Shown: positions 1 through 9,036 of the stretch, in pieces
Layout: every line of letters starts with the position of its first letter
Numbering within the stretch: the first letter of the stretch is position 1
Assembly (NCBI GenBank): GCA_013141015.1
Contig: JABFRT010000005.1
Coordinates: 1 to 43,754, forward strand
DNA: 43,754 nucleotides
DNA from: Hyphomicrobium sp.
GTDB taxonomy: Bacteria; Pseudomonadota; Alphaproteobacteria; Rhizobiales; Hyphomicrobiaceae
Direction of reading: 5' to 3'
Position numbers and translations under genes: made by a program
Notes under the pieces: generated by a model
Database searches by the model: none
Told to the model about the DNA's origin: nothing
Seen by the model: the letters and a program-made list of their open reading frames with translations, nothing else

Positions 1-1
1 C

Positions 2-472
2 CAGCACCGCCGCACACTCAAATCAACTGATGAGCTGCGTGCGCTGCCCGAGGTCGCCGATGCCCTCGCAAGTATGGAACGCGGCGGACTGCCCGAGGCG
101 GTCGTGCGCATGATGATCCTGATGGCGGACTCGCGCGGCAATGTGCGCCGCGACCGCCTCGAACGTTCCAACGAACTTATGACTTCAAAGGCGCCGTTCA
201 ACGGTATGGATCCTGCCAGCCGCGCACGCATGATTCACCAGCAGACACTAATTGCCCATTTCGAGCCGGAACTCGCACTTTCGAGCCTGACCAAGCTCTT
301 GCCGACCGAGGCCGATCGCGCCAAGGCAGTCGAACTGGTCGAGTACGTCGTCGGCAACCCCGACGAAATGGCGCCGCGCACGAAGGCCGCGCTTTCAAGC
401 ATGAAGGCGCTGTTCCAAGAAGGGCCCGTGCGCAAGCTTGCGAACCCTTTATCGATTTTAATCGGGCCATGA
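2..472 (+). CDS. DUF3141 (PHA-synthase-like) protein, C-terminal fragment
   Basis: The reading frame is open from the first bases of the window to a TGA, so this is the 3' end of a longer gene. The visible part aligns by eye with the last ~150 residues of the complete DUF3141 protein at 5725-8079: both share GG(L/Y)PEA(V/I)VRM, RDRLER and a 'PF..M.PA.R' segment in the same order. The upstream catalytic alpha/beta-hydrolase region lies outside the window. Its stop overlaps the ATG of the HD gene (ATGA), so the two are probably translationally coupled. It is a diverged paralogue of the second copy, not a recent duplicate. Function is inferred from the family only. Confidence 0.8.
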   Translation, partial: QHRRTLKSTDELRALPEVADALASMERGGLPEAVVRMMILMADSRGNVRRDRLERSNELMTSKAPFNGMDPASRARMIHQQTLIAHFEPELALSSLTKLLPTEADRAKAVELVEYVVGNPDEMAPRTKAALSSMKALFQEGPVRKLANPLSILIGP

Positions 473-972
473 AGAGTATGCCCGGCGACGTTACCCGATT
501 GACCGAGGCGCTGGTGTTTGCCGCCGACGCGCACCGCAATCAGCGGCGCAAGGGTGCGGCGCAAGAACCATATATAAATCATCTGATCGAGGTGCTTGAT
601 ATTGTTGCGCGATCGAGCCGGGGCGCCAACAGCGAAGTGCTGGTTGCCGCAATCCTTCACGATGTTGTTGAAGACACGCCTCTGAGCTACGACGATGTCG
701 CTAAAACGTTCGGGCCGCGTGTAGCAACAATCGTGCGTGAAAATTCCGACGACATGTCGCTGCCGAAAGACGAGCGCCGCCGGGCCAGAATGGCAGCTAT
801 GCCACACAAATCCACCGAAGCACGTATAGTGAAGATGGCCGACGTTATCTCGAATTTGCGCGCCGTCGCCGTTTCGCCGCCAGCCGGCTGGGGCGCGGAC
901 CGCAAGCTCGGGTATCTCGAAGGTTGCCGGCAACTCATCGACGCCGGGCGCGGTGCAGACCAGGTGTTGTAG
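469..972 (+). CDS. HD-domain hydrolase, MESH1/SpoT-hydrolase-like
   Basis: This 167-residue single-domain protein has the metal-binding pattern of the (p)ppGpp hydrolase half of RelA/SpoT proteins. His22, His38 (in YINHLIEV), the His64-Asp65 pair (ILHDVVED) and Asp125 (KMADVISNL) are visible. The length fits the stand-alone small alarmone hydrolase (MESH1-like) group, which lacks a synthetase domain. The start ATG overlaps the stop of the upstream DUF3141 gene, and a small unknown gene follows after 3 bases, so the three probably form one operon. Activity on (p)ppGpp or NADPH is known for relatives; here it is inferred. Other phosphohydrolase substrates are possible. Confidence 0.8.
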   Translation: MKSMPGDVTRLTEALVFAADAHRNQRRKGAAQEPYINHLIEVLDIVARSSRGANSEVLVAAILHDVVEDTPLSYDDVAKTFGPRVATIVRENSDDMSLPKDERRRARMAAMPHKSTEARIVKMADVISNLRAVAVSPPAGWGADRKLGYLEGCRQLIDAGRGADQVL

Positions 973-975
973 CAA

Positions 976-1377
976 ATGTTTGATTCCACTGCCGCAGACG
1001 TCGAACATTCGATCCGCGAGGAAGCCCCGTTTGCAGTCGATGGTCATCAGCAGGCCACCCGGCACCTCGAGAATTCCATCGGACAGAATGTTCACATTCT
1101 CTATCTTCCCAACACTGAACGGACATCGATGTCCGACGCCGAGATTGATCGGCTGTGCATGAACATTTCGCGCACGTTCCCGTCCGCAACCGTGCAGGAG
1201 GCGCACGGCGTCTATGAGGGCGTCCGGCGTCCGATCCTTATGGCGCGCATCCGAACCGACGATACCGACGCCATCGTCGCTCTTGCTCAGCGGCCGTGCC
1301 ACGAGTTCGATCAGCGCTTTATGGGAGTCGAAGTGGGCGGCCGGTACATCCGCATCTACGCCGATGACACGATGTAG
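976..1377 (+). CDS. hypothetical protein in HD-hydrolase operon
   Basis: A 133-residue soluble protein that I do not recognise. It starts 3 bases after the HD-hydrolase stop and ends before the convergent CBS gene. It is rich in Asp/Glu and His in the N-terminal half, with no signal peptide or membrane segment. Residues ~75-130 read as alternating strands (PILMARIRTDD, VGGRYIRIYADD), which suggests a small alpha/beta fold. The tight spacing implies co-transcription with the HD gene. No initiation region is resolved because it would lie inside the upstream gene. Function unknown. Confidence 0.6.
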   Translation: MFDSTAADVEHSIREEAPFAVDGHQQATRHLENSIGQNVHILYLPNTERTSMSDAEIDRLCMNISRTFPSATVQEAHGVYEGVRRPILMARIRTDDTDAIVALAQRPCHEFDQRFMGVEVGGRYIRIYADDTM

Positions 1378-1421
1378 GCGGTGCCATCCGGCCGAACGCT
1401 ATTTGAGGCGCATCAGGGAAT

Positions 1422-2420
1422 TCACGCATGACCCCAGATCAAAAATAGCCCGATATCCCCCGGCATGCCGTCGGGATAATTGACAATTCGAGCAGCAAGG
1501 TGAAAGCCTTGGGGCTTCAGCTCTTTGAGCCAACGGTGCCAGATTTCGGCCGGTTGGCCGCGCAACGTTGATGCCCAATCATGTTCGGCATTGTTGATCA
1601 TGCGGCCATTGTCCGAGCATGCGTCGGCAGGAAAGCGCAGCACCTCGATTTCGACCAGGCCGTTGCTGGCAGCGGTTCGTGCGTTCAACAGCATCTGACG
1701 CCAGAAATCCTCATTCGCGTGCGCATCGAGGATGGCCTCGATTTCGCGCGTATGGCGCTCGGCGGACCGCCGTCGTTCAATTGCGGCCGATTGTGTTGAC
1801 CGCATTTTAAATTCATCGATCGCACCGCGAAAGGCCGCAGCGCTGATGACGGGCGGAGCCTCGTGAGCCACGGTTAACGGCGGGGCCGGCTCGGCGTCGT
1901 TGGCATGGCGATGCGAAAAAAGTGCATCAAGAGCGTAAAACGGATTTGCGGTCTTGCGGGCGGCAGAATGCTCGCCAATGTGTGTATTTGCCAATGCGCG
2001 CAAAAGATCGGCGCGGCTGATGATGCCGGTGATGCGATGGTTCTTGACGACCGGTAGTCGCTTGACGCTGTGGGCGATCATTAGCCTTAAAACGTCTGAG
2101 AGATCGGCTGTTTCCTGCACCGTTATGACCGGGCTTGTCATTACGTCACGCGCGGTCAGGTCCGAGCGAAACACGTCCACGAAAGCCTGATGGGTGTTGC
2201 CGTCAGATTTCAGGAGGGACGACAACCAGCCGCGATCGCGAGCACTGCTGCTTTTGCGTGCAACGAGATCGGTTTCACTGACGATGCCAACGGGCTCACC
2301 GTTATCTGCAACCGGTACGGCGCTGATGCCGTGCTCGACCAGCAGATGAGCAATCGTGCGTACTGGAGTATCGGGCGCGACAAACAATACGCTGCGCGTC
2401 ATGAGTTTTGCGACGATCAC
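1422..2420 (-). CDS. CBS-domain pair protein with C-terminal helical region
   Basis: A 332-residue protein. Two CBS motifs occupy residues ~4-60 (VPVADNGEPVGIVSETDL) and ~91-150 (MTSPVITVQE, LPVVKNHRITGIISRADLL), forming a Bateman module that usually binds adenine nucleotides. Residues ~190-332 are a separate region with a helical stretch rich in Arg/Glu and no recognised enzyme motif. The start is a GTG with a GAGG ribosome-binding site about 7 bases upstream. It is the last gene of the minus-strand fabI-DUF3141-pta-ackA-GNAT run, starting 36 bases after the GNAT stop. An energy-sensing regulatory role in that operon is inferred. Confidence 0.8.
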   Translation of the reverse strand: MIVAKLMTRSVLFVAPDTPVRTIAHLLVEHGISAVPVADNGEPVGIVSETDLVARKSSSARDRGWLSSLLKSDGNTHQAFVDVFRSDLTARDVMTSPVITVQETADLSDVLRLMIAHSVKRLPVVKNHRITGIISRADLLRALANTHIGEHSAARKTANPFYALDALFSHRHANDAEPAPPLTVAHEAPPVISAAAFRGAIDEFKMRSTQSAAIERRRSAERHTREIEAILDAHANEDFWRQMLLNARTAASNGLVEIEVLRFPADACSDNGRMINNAEHDWASTLRGQPAEIWHRWLKELKPQGFHLAARIVNYPDGMPGDIGLFLIWGHA

Positions 2421-2456
2421 TTTGACCTCGTTCGATTGGCTTGAGGCAACCGGTTG

Positions 2457-3029
2457 TTATCGCTTTTGCTGCATTAGCCTAATCTCGGCCCGCACAAGCG
2501 CGATGTCATCTGGGCATGTTGAAGTCTTGAAACCGATCCGCCGGGCCAGCCGCAACATCGGCTCGTTGCTGCGCGCGATGAGACCCCAGACCGCCTCGTA
2601 ACCCATCTCGCGCGCTTCCTCCAAAGCCATCTCAAGCGCCCGATGGGCTAGTCCAAGGCCTTGCGCCTCGGGCCGCAACGAAACCGAAAACTCGGCCGTG
2701 CGATCGTCTGCCTCGCCAGCAATTCGCGCTCCGCCCAAAATTTCACCTTGAAGTTCGCCTCGACCTTCAACGACGACGCACAGCTCTCGCTCCGGATCGG
2801 GAGAACAGAATTTCTGCGCAGCCGCGACCGAGAGGTGCGGCACGGTATTGAGCATGCGGTACCACTTTGAGTCATCCGACATTGCGTCATAGCCCCGGAT
2901 TAGAGACGCAGCATCGGACGCAGCAATAGGGCGCAAGAGATAGGTCGCGCCGTCTTTACCATGCACGGTGACGTGACGCTTGGCGAGTTCGCGCCCGAGC
3001 AGAGTATCAGTACTGGCAGCGTGACGCAT
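2457..3029 (-). CDS. GNAT-family N-acetyltransferase
   Basis: A 190-residue protein with a GNAT fold. 'YLLRPIAASDA' starts the domain near residue 30, and the acetyl-CoA pyrophosphate-binding segment RPEAQGLGLAHRAL lies at ~119-132, followed by the typical beta-alpha end NEPMLRLARRIGF. A near-perfect ribosome-binding site (AGGAGGTC) sits 5 bases before the ATG, in the 12-base gap after ackA. Its place directly after Pta and AckA suggests it may acetylate an enzyme of acetate/acyl-CoA metabolism, as protein acetyltransferases of this fold do elsewhere. Substrate is not determinable from sequence. Confidence 0.85.
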   Translation of the reverse strand: MRHAASTDTLLGRELAKRHVTVHGKDGATYLLRPIAASDAASLIRGYDAMSDDSKWYRMLNTVPHLSVAAAQKFCSPDPERELCVVVEGRGELQGEILGGARIAGEADDRTAEFSVSLRPEAQGLGLAHRALEMALEEAREMGYEAVWGLIARSNEPMLRLARRIGFKTSTCPDDIALVRAEIRLMQQKR

Positions 3030-3041
3030 GTTGACCTCCTC

Positions 3042-4280
3042 TCAAAATGCTCCGTGGTTTTGGGTAGAAGATCGCTGAGGTGCCGCTTGCCGGGTCATGG
3101 TGGCAGATTCGATGACGGCCAGCGTGTGCTTGGCTATCATCGCCTCCTCGTTGGTCTTGATGACAAGTGCCTTGACCCGGCTATTGGCGTCGGAAATCAC
3201 AGTCTCATTCGTGCAGTTCCGGCTTTCGTCGAGTGATAGTCCGATCCAATTCATGTTTTGGCAGATGCGTTCGCGCACCCGGTTTGCATTCTCGCCAATG
3301 CCGCCGCAGAAGACGAGCGCATCGATGCCATCGAGGATGGCAGCCATCGCGCCGATCTCGCGGCGCACCCGGAAGACGAAATATTCTATGGCTTGTTTGG
3401 CTTCAGGTGTTCCGGCCGTCTCCAGGACCCGCATGTCGCTGCTGAGACCAGAGAGACCCTTGAGACCAGACTCCTTGTAAAGAAGATCTGAAATCTGTTG
3501 TGCGGACATGTTTTCATGCTGCATCAGATGAAGCAGAACACCCGGATCGAGCTGGCCCGGCCGCGTGCCCATCGGCAAGCCATCCAGCGCGGAAAAGCCC
3601 ATCGACGAGCCGACACTTTTGCCATCGCGGATGGCACACATCGATGCGCCGTTTCCAAGATGCGCCACGACGACTCGGCTGGAGGCAACGCCGGGGGACA
3701 TCTCGCGCAGATTCTGCATCACATATTCGTAGGATAGTCCGTGGAAGCCGTAGCGCCGCACGCCTTTGTCATAGAGGTAGCGTGGAAGTGCGAACGTATC
3801 GTTGACCCAGGGATGCGCCCTATGAAAGGCGGTATCAAAACACGCAACCTGGATCGCGCCCGGAAAGGCCCGCATCGCCGTTTCTATGCCTGCGAGATTG
3901 TGGGGCTGGTGCAACGGCGCCAGCGGCACAAATGCCTTCAGTTCATCAATGAGTGACGACGTAATTGCGACTGGAACCGCATAAGTGACGCCGCCATGAA
4001 CGACACGATGGCCGACCGCCTTGATCTCAGCCTCGGGCACATGCTGCTTAAGCACGGCCAGCACCAAATCAAGGGCTGACGTGTGGTCCCGTGCTTGTGC
4101 TTCCGGCAGTGCACGATCTTCGGACTTGTCGCCCTTGGCGTCGCGCAAAGTCAGGTGCGGGGCAACGCCCAGGCCGTCGATCTGGCCAATAGCAACCTGC
4201 TCGACCGATGCCGAATGACCGCGAAAAAGCGCGAACTTGAGCGACGACGATCCGGCGTTGAGAGTAAGCACCCATGTCAT
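3042..4280 (-). CDS. ackA: acetate/propionate kinase
   Basis: ATP:acetate phosphotransferase of the acetokinase family (ASKHA fold). It interconverts acetyl phosphate and acetate, or propionyl/butyryl phosphate and the acid. Visible motifs are NAGSSSLKF at residues 7-15, GHRVVHGG, FDTAFH, AHLGNGASM and FCGGIGENA. At 412 residues it is close to the usual ~400. I place the start at the ATG that overlaps the TGA of the pta frame (ATGA), a classical coupling signal. No in-frame stop separates this gene from the upstream zero frame, because pta carries a +1 shift. As written in the DNA, a continuous Pta-AckA reading frame of up to 893 codons therefore exists. Pairs functionally with the upstream Pta. 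Confidence 0.92.
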   Translation of the reverse strand: MTWVLTLNAGSSSLKFALFRGHSASVEQVAIGQIDGLGVAPHLTLRDAKGDKSEDRALPEAQARDHTSALDLVLAVLKQHVPEAEIKAVGHRVVHGGVTYAVPVAITSSLIDELKAFVPLAPLHQPHNLAGIETAMRAFPGAIQVACFDTAFHRAHPWVNDTFALPRYLYDKGVRRYGFHGLSYEYVMQNLREMSPGVASSRVVVAHLGNGASMCAIRDGKSVGSSMGFSALDGLPMGTRPGQLDPGVLLHLMQHENMSAQQISDLLYKESGLKGLSGLSSDMRVLETAGTPEAKQAIEYFVFRVRREIGAMAAILDGIDALVFCGGIGENANRVRERICQNMNWIGLSLDESRNCTNETVISDANSRVKALVIKTNEEAMIAKHTLAVIESATMTRQAAPQRSSTQNHGAF

Positions 4281-5681
4281 TCGGCGGCTTCCCGCTTGAT
4301 GCTTGTTCCGTTTCCTGTCAGCGAGGCGTGGTAGAGCGCTGCGACGGCGCAAGACACGAGCCGCGCCTTTTCGCCGTCGGCCCGGCTCGTCAGAATAATG
4401 GGCACCCGTGCGCCGAGCACGATGCTTAAGACATTCCGCATGTGCGATGAACGACAATTCCTTAGCCAGCATGTTGCCGGCTTCCAGATTGGGTGCGATT
4501 AGAATTTCGGCGCGACCTGCCACCAGTGAGGTGATGCCCTTGGTCCGGGCCGCATCTACGTCTACGGCGTTGTCCATGGCCAGAGGGCCATCGACGTCTG
4601 CGCCCTTGATTTGACCACGCTCGGCCATTTTGGAAAGTATGGCGGCGTCGAGCGTCGATGGGATCTTCGGATTGACGGTCTCGACGGCCGAGAGAATGCC
4701 GACGCGCGGACGCTTAATGCCGAGCGCAATAGCTAAATCGATTGCATTTTGGGTTATATCGACTTTGTCTTCGAGACTAGGCGCAATATTGATCGCAGCA
4801 TCCGATATCAAAAGCATATGGTCGAGACCAGGCACGTCCATTACGAAAACGTGTGATAAGCGGCGCGTGCCACGCAGACCACCGTCCTTTTTTACGATGT
4901 GGCGCAGCAGCTCATCGGTATGCAGATGGCCCTTCATGATCGCTTCGGCGCGCCGGGCGTGGATCAAGGCGACGCCTTGAGCGGCTGCTTCCTCCGGCGA
5001 TCCGGCATGGACGATTTCAGTTGCCCCAAGATCGAGATTAGCTGCCTTGGCCGCTTGGCGAATGCGTTCGGTGTCGCCGATCAGGATCGGGTGAATGATA
5101 CCGCGCGCCGCAGCACTCATCGCGCCGGCAAGCGCATGATCTGTTTCCGGCGCAACGACAACGGTTCTGAGCGGCTCAAGTGCATCGGCTTGCGCTAAGA
5201 GACTGTCGAAGTGCTGGTGGCGCGTGACCAGCAGCTTCGGCATATCACCTTCCTCGAAACGTACTTTTCGGATTGGCGCTAGAACTTCGGCGACACCTTC
5301 AGCGATTGTATCGCCCCCGCGGCCGGTCACGAGAGTGTTGAGGACCACGATGTTGCCGGCAAGCTTGTCAATCACTTTCACCGTGACAACCAGTTCATCG
5401 CCGACGTGGGCCCGGTTCTGGAATTTAAAGGTCTGCGCTCGGTAAAGCGTTCCGGCTCCGGGAAGCGCATTGCCGAGTACAGAAGAGACGAGCGCACCCA
5501 CCCACATCGATGGGGCTATGATTTCGGCGGGCTCTTCGCCTGCATCTTTTGGAATATGCAGCGGGTTCAAATTGCCTGAGGCGTTGGCAAAAATATAGAG
5601 ATCATTGGCGGTCAGCACACGCTTGACGGTTGCCGTATCGCCGATCGCAATCTCGTCATAGGTTTTATTTTCGCGGATCAT
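4277..5681 (-). pseudogene. pta: MaoC-hydratase/phosphate acyltransferase, +1 frameshift near 3' end
   Basis: Bifunctional enoyl-CoA hydratase/phosphate acetyl(butyryl)transferase. A MaoC-like hot-dog domain spans ~residues 8-135, followed by a PTA_PTB domain (~150-467) that makes acyl phosphate for AckA. The start chosen is the ATG at 5681, preceded by GAGAGGA at about 8 bases; an upstream extension from 5723 is unlikely. The normal frame reads to ...ELSFIAHAE. One extra base within 4424-4433 (coding strand TGTCTTAAGC) then moves the real C-terminus (IVLGARVPIILTSRADGEKA) into the +1 frame, which ends at TGA 4277-4279 overlapping the ackA ATG. The span is 1405 bases, 3x468 plus 1. It could be a sequencing error, a true mutation creating a fusion, or recoding at CTT-AAG-C. 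Confidence 0.85.
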
Positions 5682-5724
5682 GATAGGGGTCCTCTCAATC
5701 GTTGTGCAGCGCTGATGCGCCATT

Positions 5725-8079
5725 CTATGTCGCTGGCGCAGGCGCTTCGGAAGCGTTCTGATGGCCGCCGTTCAATCCGGCGGCGGCAGGGCGGCGGTAC
5801 CACTCGCTTGGCAAGGTCAGCAGGACGCGCTGCTGGGCCTTGAACATTTCAATTGTTGCAGGGTCCATCTCGGAGGCCACGCCAGCAATGTCGAAGACGA
5901 CATCGACGGCGCGGATCCTGTCGACGTCGTCGTGCAATAGTTTTGGCAGTGTCTTCAGCGCACGCTCAGGATCGAGTTCGACGATGATCGTCTGCTCCTT
6001 GAGCACCGCCACTCGTCTAGCCGGCTCCATCGAATCGAACGGCGGGCGGGAGAACAGGATGCGGGTCGTCCGTTCCAAACGGTCGCGACTAATTGAACCG
6101 CGGGCACGCGCCAATTGCACCAGCATGCGCACGATCGCCTCGGGATATCCGCCGTGTCCGATTGTTTCCATGATTGCCTTGACTTCGGGGAAGTCAACGA
6201 CGTCATGCGATTGTTGCGGCGGCGCGTTTGCCGCCGCGATCGCTCGCATCCATGGAGAACCGTAGACCGCGTGGAACGTCAGCTCCAACATCGCGTCGCG
6301 GGTGTCGCGAAAAAGGTTGATGCTCTGCTCAACGAGATCTGCCTGGAGGCGCTCAAAGCGCAGAAAGGGATTACCGTCGGCGGCGGCTAAGCGGTTGTTG
6401 CGCACTTCATCGGCAAGTTTCGCGACCGGCTCCATGTACGGATTCCGATCCGAAAAGACGTAGCGGCGCTGACGGATAGGGTTGATAGCAGCAAGCGCAT
6501 CAGCTGATTGCTGTGTCACCCACGGCTTTATCGCCGGCCGCACCGCCACCTCGTAGGACTTGGCTGCCCATTCAGATACTTTTGCGACGGCCGCGAACTT
6601 TTGCTCGTCTTCACGCCCGTCGTCGTGGGACAGCATGTCGGCGATTGAGCGGGATTCAAATGCAACCTCGAAGTTGCCGTGCTCGCCGGCAATCATCATT
6701 TCGTAGAGGCCAGGTTGCAGTGCCTCGATGGTTTTTATCACCGAGGAGAGTTCGCGATGCTCCTTGCTTGCAACTTTGGCCGACACGAAAATGCCGAGGT
6801 GGCCGATGCTGTCGTGCAGCGTGTAAATAATCACATGCCCGCGGGCGCGAATCTCTTCGACCGAAAGGTAGAGGTCGGCAATCCAGTTCAATGCCTGCGG
6901 CGGCGGCGTGATGTTGTCGCCATGCGACGCGAATACGATGACGGGCGATGATATGCGCGTCAAATCGATGATTTCACCGTTGAGGATAGCCTCGCCGCGC
7001 GTCAGCTTGTTGCCAATGAACAAGTTTTCGACAATCCAGCGAATCTCGGCTTCGTTCATGTAGTAGAAGCCCGACCACCATTCCTCAAACGAAAGGAACT
7101 CGCCGCCCTTCTTGTCCGGGTCAGAAAATGCGTCGTAATATTTGCGGAACATTGTCTTGGCAGGATTGAGCTGCTCAAAATTGCTGATGAGCCCGGCGCC
7201 GTCGAACTTGCCGTTGCCCAGATCGCAAGCCAACAGCGCCGGAACGCTACCGCCCGAAAGGCCGCCCAGATAGCGCATCGGGTTCTTGCCAACTTCACCG
7301 GCCCAATAAGATAGCGGTGCCCCAGCAATAATGATCGGTCCCATGATCTGAGGATACTTGGCCGCAAGAATCATTGTCGCCCATCCCCCTTGGCAATTGC
7401 CTATGGTCAGCGGCGCAGGGGCGTTCGGATGGCGACGGCGAATTTCTATGATGAATTCGGATTCAGCATCACGAACGTCGCCCAACGTCTGGTTGGGTTC
7501 GGGATGGGTGAAAAAGACAACGAAATAGACAGGGTGGCCGTCGCGAAGCGCGACACCCACTTCAGAATCGATTTTCGAGCCACCAATACCAGCGCCATGA
7601 CCGGCCCGAGGATCGATGATGATAAATGGTCTCTTGTCGTCCTGTTGGGGCGGAAACCCTTTCGGCGGTGTGATGCGGACGACGGCGTAATTCACGGGCT
7701 TCGACCGCGTTCGCCCGTCGCAAACCATTTCGTAGGAGAACGCGAGAACCGGCTTGAAGCCTTCCTTTTCGCGCGCAATGAACGAGTTGCCCCGCTCGCG
7801 CAGCAGATCAAGGAAGAGCACACTTCGCTGCATCACGTCGCCAACGTATGCGCCGAACGCTTCGGCGGCGCCATCGCCGACCAGTTCGGGCGTTAGCGCG
7901 TCGATTTCAGCCACGCGCTGAGCCAGTTGTTCTGCGTGGGTCTTGAAGATCGATTGCGTATGGTGGTTGGCGAGATTGAACAGCGCACCGGTTTCGCCGA
8001 TGAGAGGCTGTGCCATGGTGCCATCGACTTCGGTCTGCCCAGCCATTGAAATCGAAATTGTATCAGCCATGACGCTCAC
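5725..8079 (-). CDS. DUF3141 PHA-synthase-like alpha/beta hydrolase
   Basis: A 784-residue cytoplasmic protein. The alpha/beta-hydrolase part carries LTIGNCQGGWATM, with Cys229 in a G-x-C-x-G-G elbow. That is the nucleophile signature of polyhydroxyalkanoate synthases, as opposed to the Ser of lipases. A downstream 'VIVFASHGDNITPP' and 'HDSIGHLGIF' fit the Asp and His loops. The last ~150 residues match the fragment at 2-472. The GTG start overlaps the fabI stop (GTGA). An alternative ATG at 8070, with GGGGTGAG upstream, is equally plausible. It sits between fabI and the MaoC-Pta gene. The context suggests handling of hydroxyacyl-CoA or polyester, but the biochemical role of DUF3141 proteins is not established. 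Confidence 0.88.
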   Translation of the reverse strand: MSVMADTISISMAGQTEVDGTMAQPLIGETGALFNLANHHTQSIFKTHAEQLAQRVAEIDALTPELVGDGAAEAFGAYVGDVMQRSVLFLDLLRERGNSFIAREKEGFKPVLAFSYEMVCDGRTRSKPVNYAVVRITPPKGFPPQQDDKRPFIIIDPRAGHGAGIGGSKIDSEVGVALRDGHPVYFVVFFTHPEPNQTLGDVRDAESEFIIEIRRRHPNAPAPLTIGNCQGGWATMILAAKYPQIMGPIIIAGAPLSYWAGEVGKNPMRYLGGLSGGSVPALLACDLGNGKFDGAGLISNFEQLNPAKTMFRKYYDAFSDPDKKGGEFLSFEEWWSGFYYMNEAEIRWIVENLFIGNKLTRGEAILNGEIIDLTRISSPVIVFASHGDNITPPPQALNWIADLYLSVEEIRARGHVIIYTLHDSIGHLGIFVSAKVASKEHRELSSVIKTIEALQPGLYEMMIAGEHGNFEVAFESRSIADMLSHDDGREDEQKFAAVAKVSEWAAKSYEVAVRPAIKPWVTQQSADALAAINPIRQRRYVFSDRNPYMEPVAKLADEVRNNRLAAADGNPFLRFERLQADLVEQSINLFRDTRDAMLELTFHAVYGSPWMRAIAAANAPPQQSHDVVDFPEVKAIMETIGHGGYPEAIVRMLVQLARARGSISRDRLERTTRILFSRPPFDSMEPARRVAVLKEQTIIVELDPERALKTLPKLLHDDVDRIRAVDVVFDIAGVASEMDPATIEMFKAQQRVLLTLPSEWYRRPAAAGLNGGHQNASEAPAPAT

Positions 8080-8840
8080 CCCACGACGTGATAGCCACCA
8101 TCGATGTAGTGCACTCCGCCGGTGATGTTGGCCGACTCGGTGCTTGCGAGAAATGCCGCGTAAGCGCCAACATCTTCGATGCTTGCCAGTTGATGGGTTG
8201 GCGCGCGTGCTGCGGTTTGTGCCATCAGATTATCGAAGTCGGCAATGCCTGATGCCGCCCGCGTCTTCAATGGTCCTGGCGACAACGTATTCACTCGGAT
8301 CTTTTTGGGTCCAAGTTCGGCGGCCATGTAGCGCGTAACGGACTCGAGCGCTGCTTTGACGGGCCCCATGATGTTGTAATGCTCGACGACCTTTTCGGAG
8401 CCGTAAAACGATACCGTCATGCAGCTGCCGCCGTGCGGCATCATGTGCTCGGCGTGACGTACCATGCGAATAAAAGAATGAACGGAGATGTCCATCGCTG
8501 CGCTGAAACCTTCGCGCGATGTGTCGACGACGCGCCCGTGCAAATCGTCCTTCGGGCAGAATGCAATCGAATGCAGGCAGATATCGAGATGGCCCCACCC
8601 TTGGCGGATAGAATCAAACAATTTGGAGAATTGGCCGTTCACCTGAACGTCCAGCGGCAGGATGATTTCCGCGCCGAGCTTTTCGGCGAGCGGCCTGACG
8701 TGGGGTTCGGCCTTGTCATTTAAGTACGTAATCGCGAGCGCCGCACCTTGATCTCTCAATGCCTTGGCGCATCCGTAAGCGATCGATTCCTCGTTGGCGA
8801 TGCCAATGACGAGTGCCTTCTTGCCCGCGAGTGAAAACAC
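8076..8840 (-). CDS. fabI: enoyl-ACP reductase (NADH), FabI type
   Basis: Short-chain dehydrogenase-fold enoyl-[ACP] reductase catalysing the last reduction of the fatty-acid elongation cycle. It opens with the FabI-specific cofactor motif (SLAGKKALVIGIANEESIAYG), has CLHSIAF, and the catalytic Tyr-x6-Lys in EHYNIMGPVKAAL. The end is ITGGVHYIDGGYHVVG. Length is 254 residues from the GTG at 8840, where homologous FabI proteins usually begin. An in-frame ATG at 8888 would add 16 poorly conserved residues. First gene of the minus-strand acyl/acetate operon, divergent from the gene at 9037. Given the operon partners it may be a secondary FabI serving acyl-CoA or polyester metabolism; that is inference. 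Confidence 0.9.
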   Translation of the reverse strand: MFSLAGKKALVIGIANEESIAYGCAKALRDQGAALAITYLNDKAEPHVRPLAEKLGAEIILPLDVQVNGQFSKLFDSIRQGWGHLDICLHSIAFCPKDDLHGRVVDTSREGFSAAMDISVHSFIRMVRHAEHMMPHGGSCMTVSFYGSEKVVEHYNIMGPVKAALESVTRYMAAELGPKKIRVNTLSPGPLKTRAASGIADFDNLMAQTAARAPTHQLASIEDVGAYAAFLASTESANITGGVHYIDGGYHVVG

Positions 8841-9036
8841 GATGAACCCCACGTTGCCGCGATGCAGCAGTCCGTAGCCCCCTGGCATGAAAGTTCGTTG
8901 ACACCCTTGTGCGACCAAAGGGATCTCGAAGAATGCGTAAGATCAGATTGCTGAACAGTCGTTGCACGAATAGCTGGCACTGTCGCAGCGCCGTCATGAA
9001 AACCTTCACAATAGCCTCTTTTCGGGAGGCCGACGG

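Noticed and set aside
235-1302. 355-codon minus-strand ORF
   Set aside because: It is antisense to the HD-hydrolase and following genes, which have family motifs and coupled starts; a shadow frame.
3042-5723. A single 893-codon Pta-AckA fusion gene
   Set aside because: The segment between the two domains reads as out-of-frame Arg-rich sequence, while the +1 frame gives the conserved Pta end and a proper stop overlapping the ackA start. I annotated two genes with a shift.
8841-9036. FNR/FixK-type box upstream of the fabI operon
   Set aside because: I looked for TTGAT-N4-ATCAA because related operons can be oxygen-controlled; none is present.
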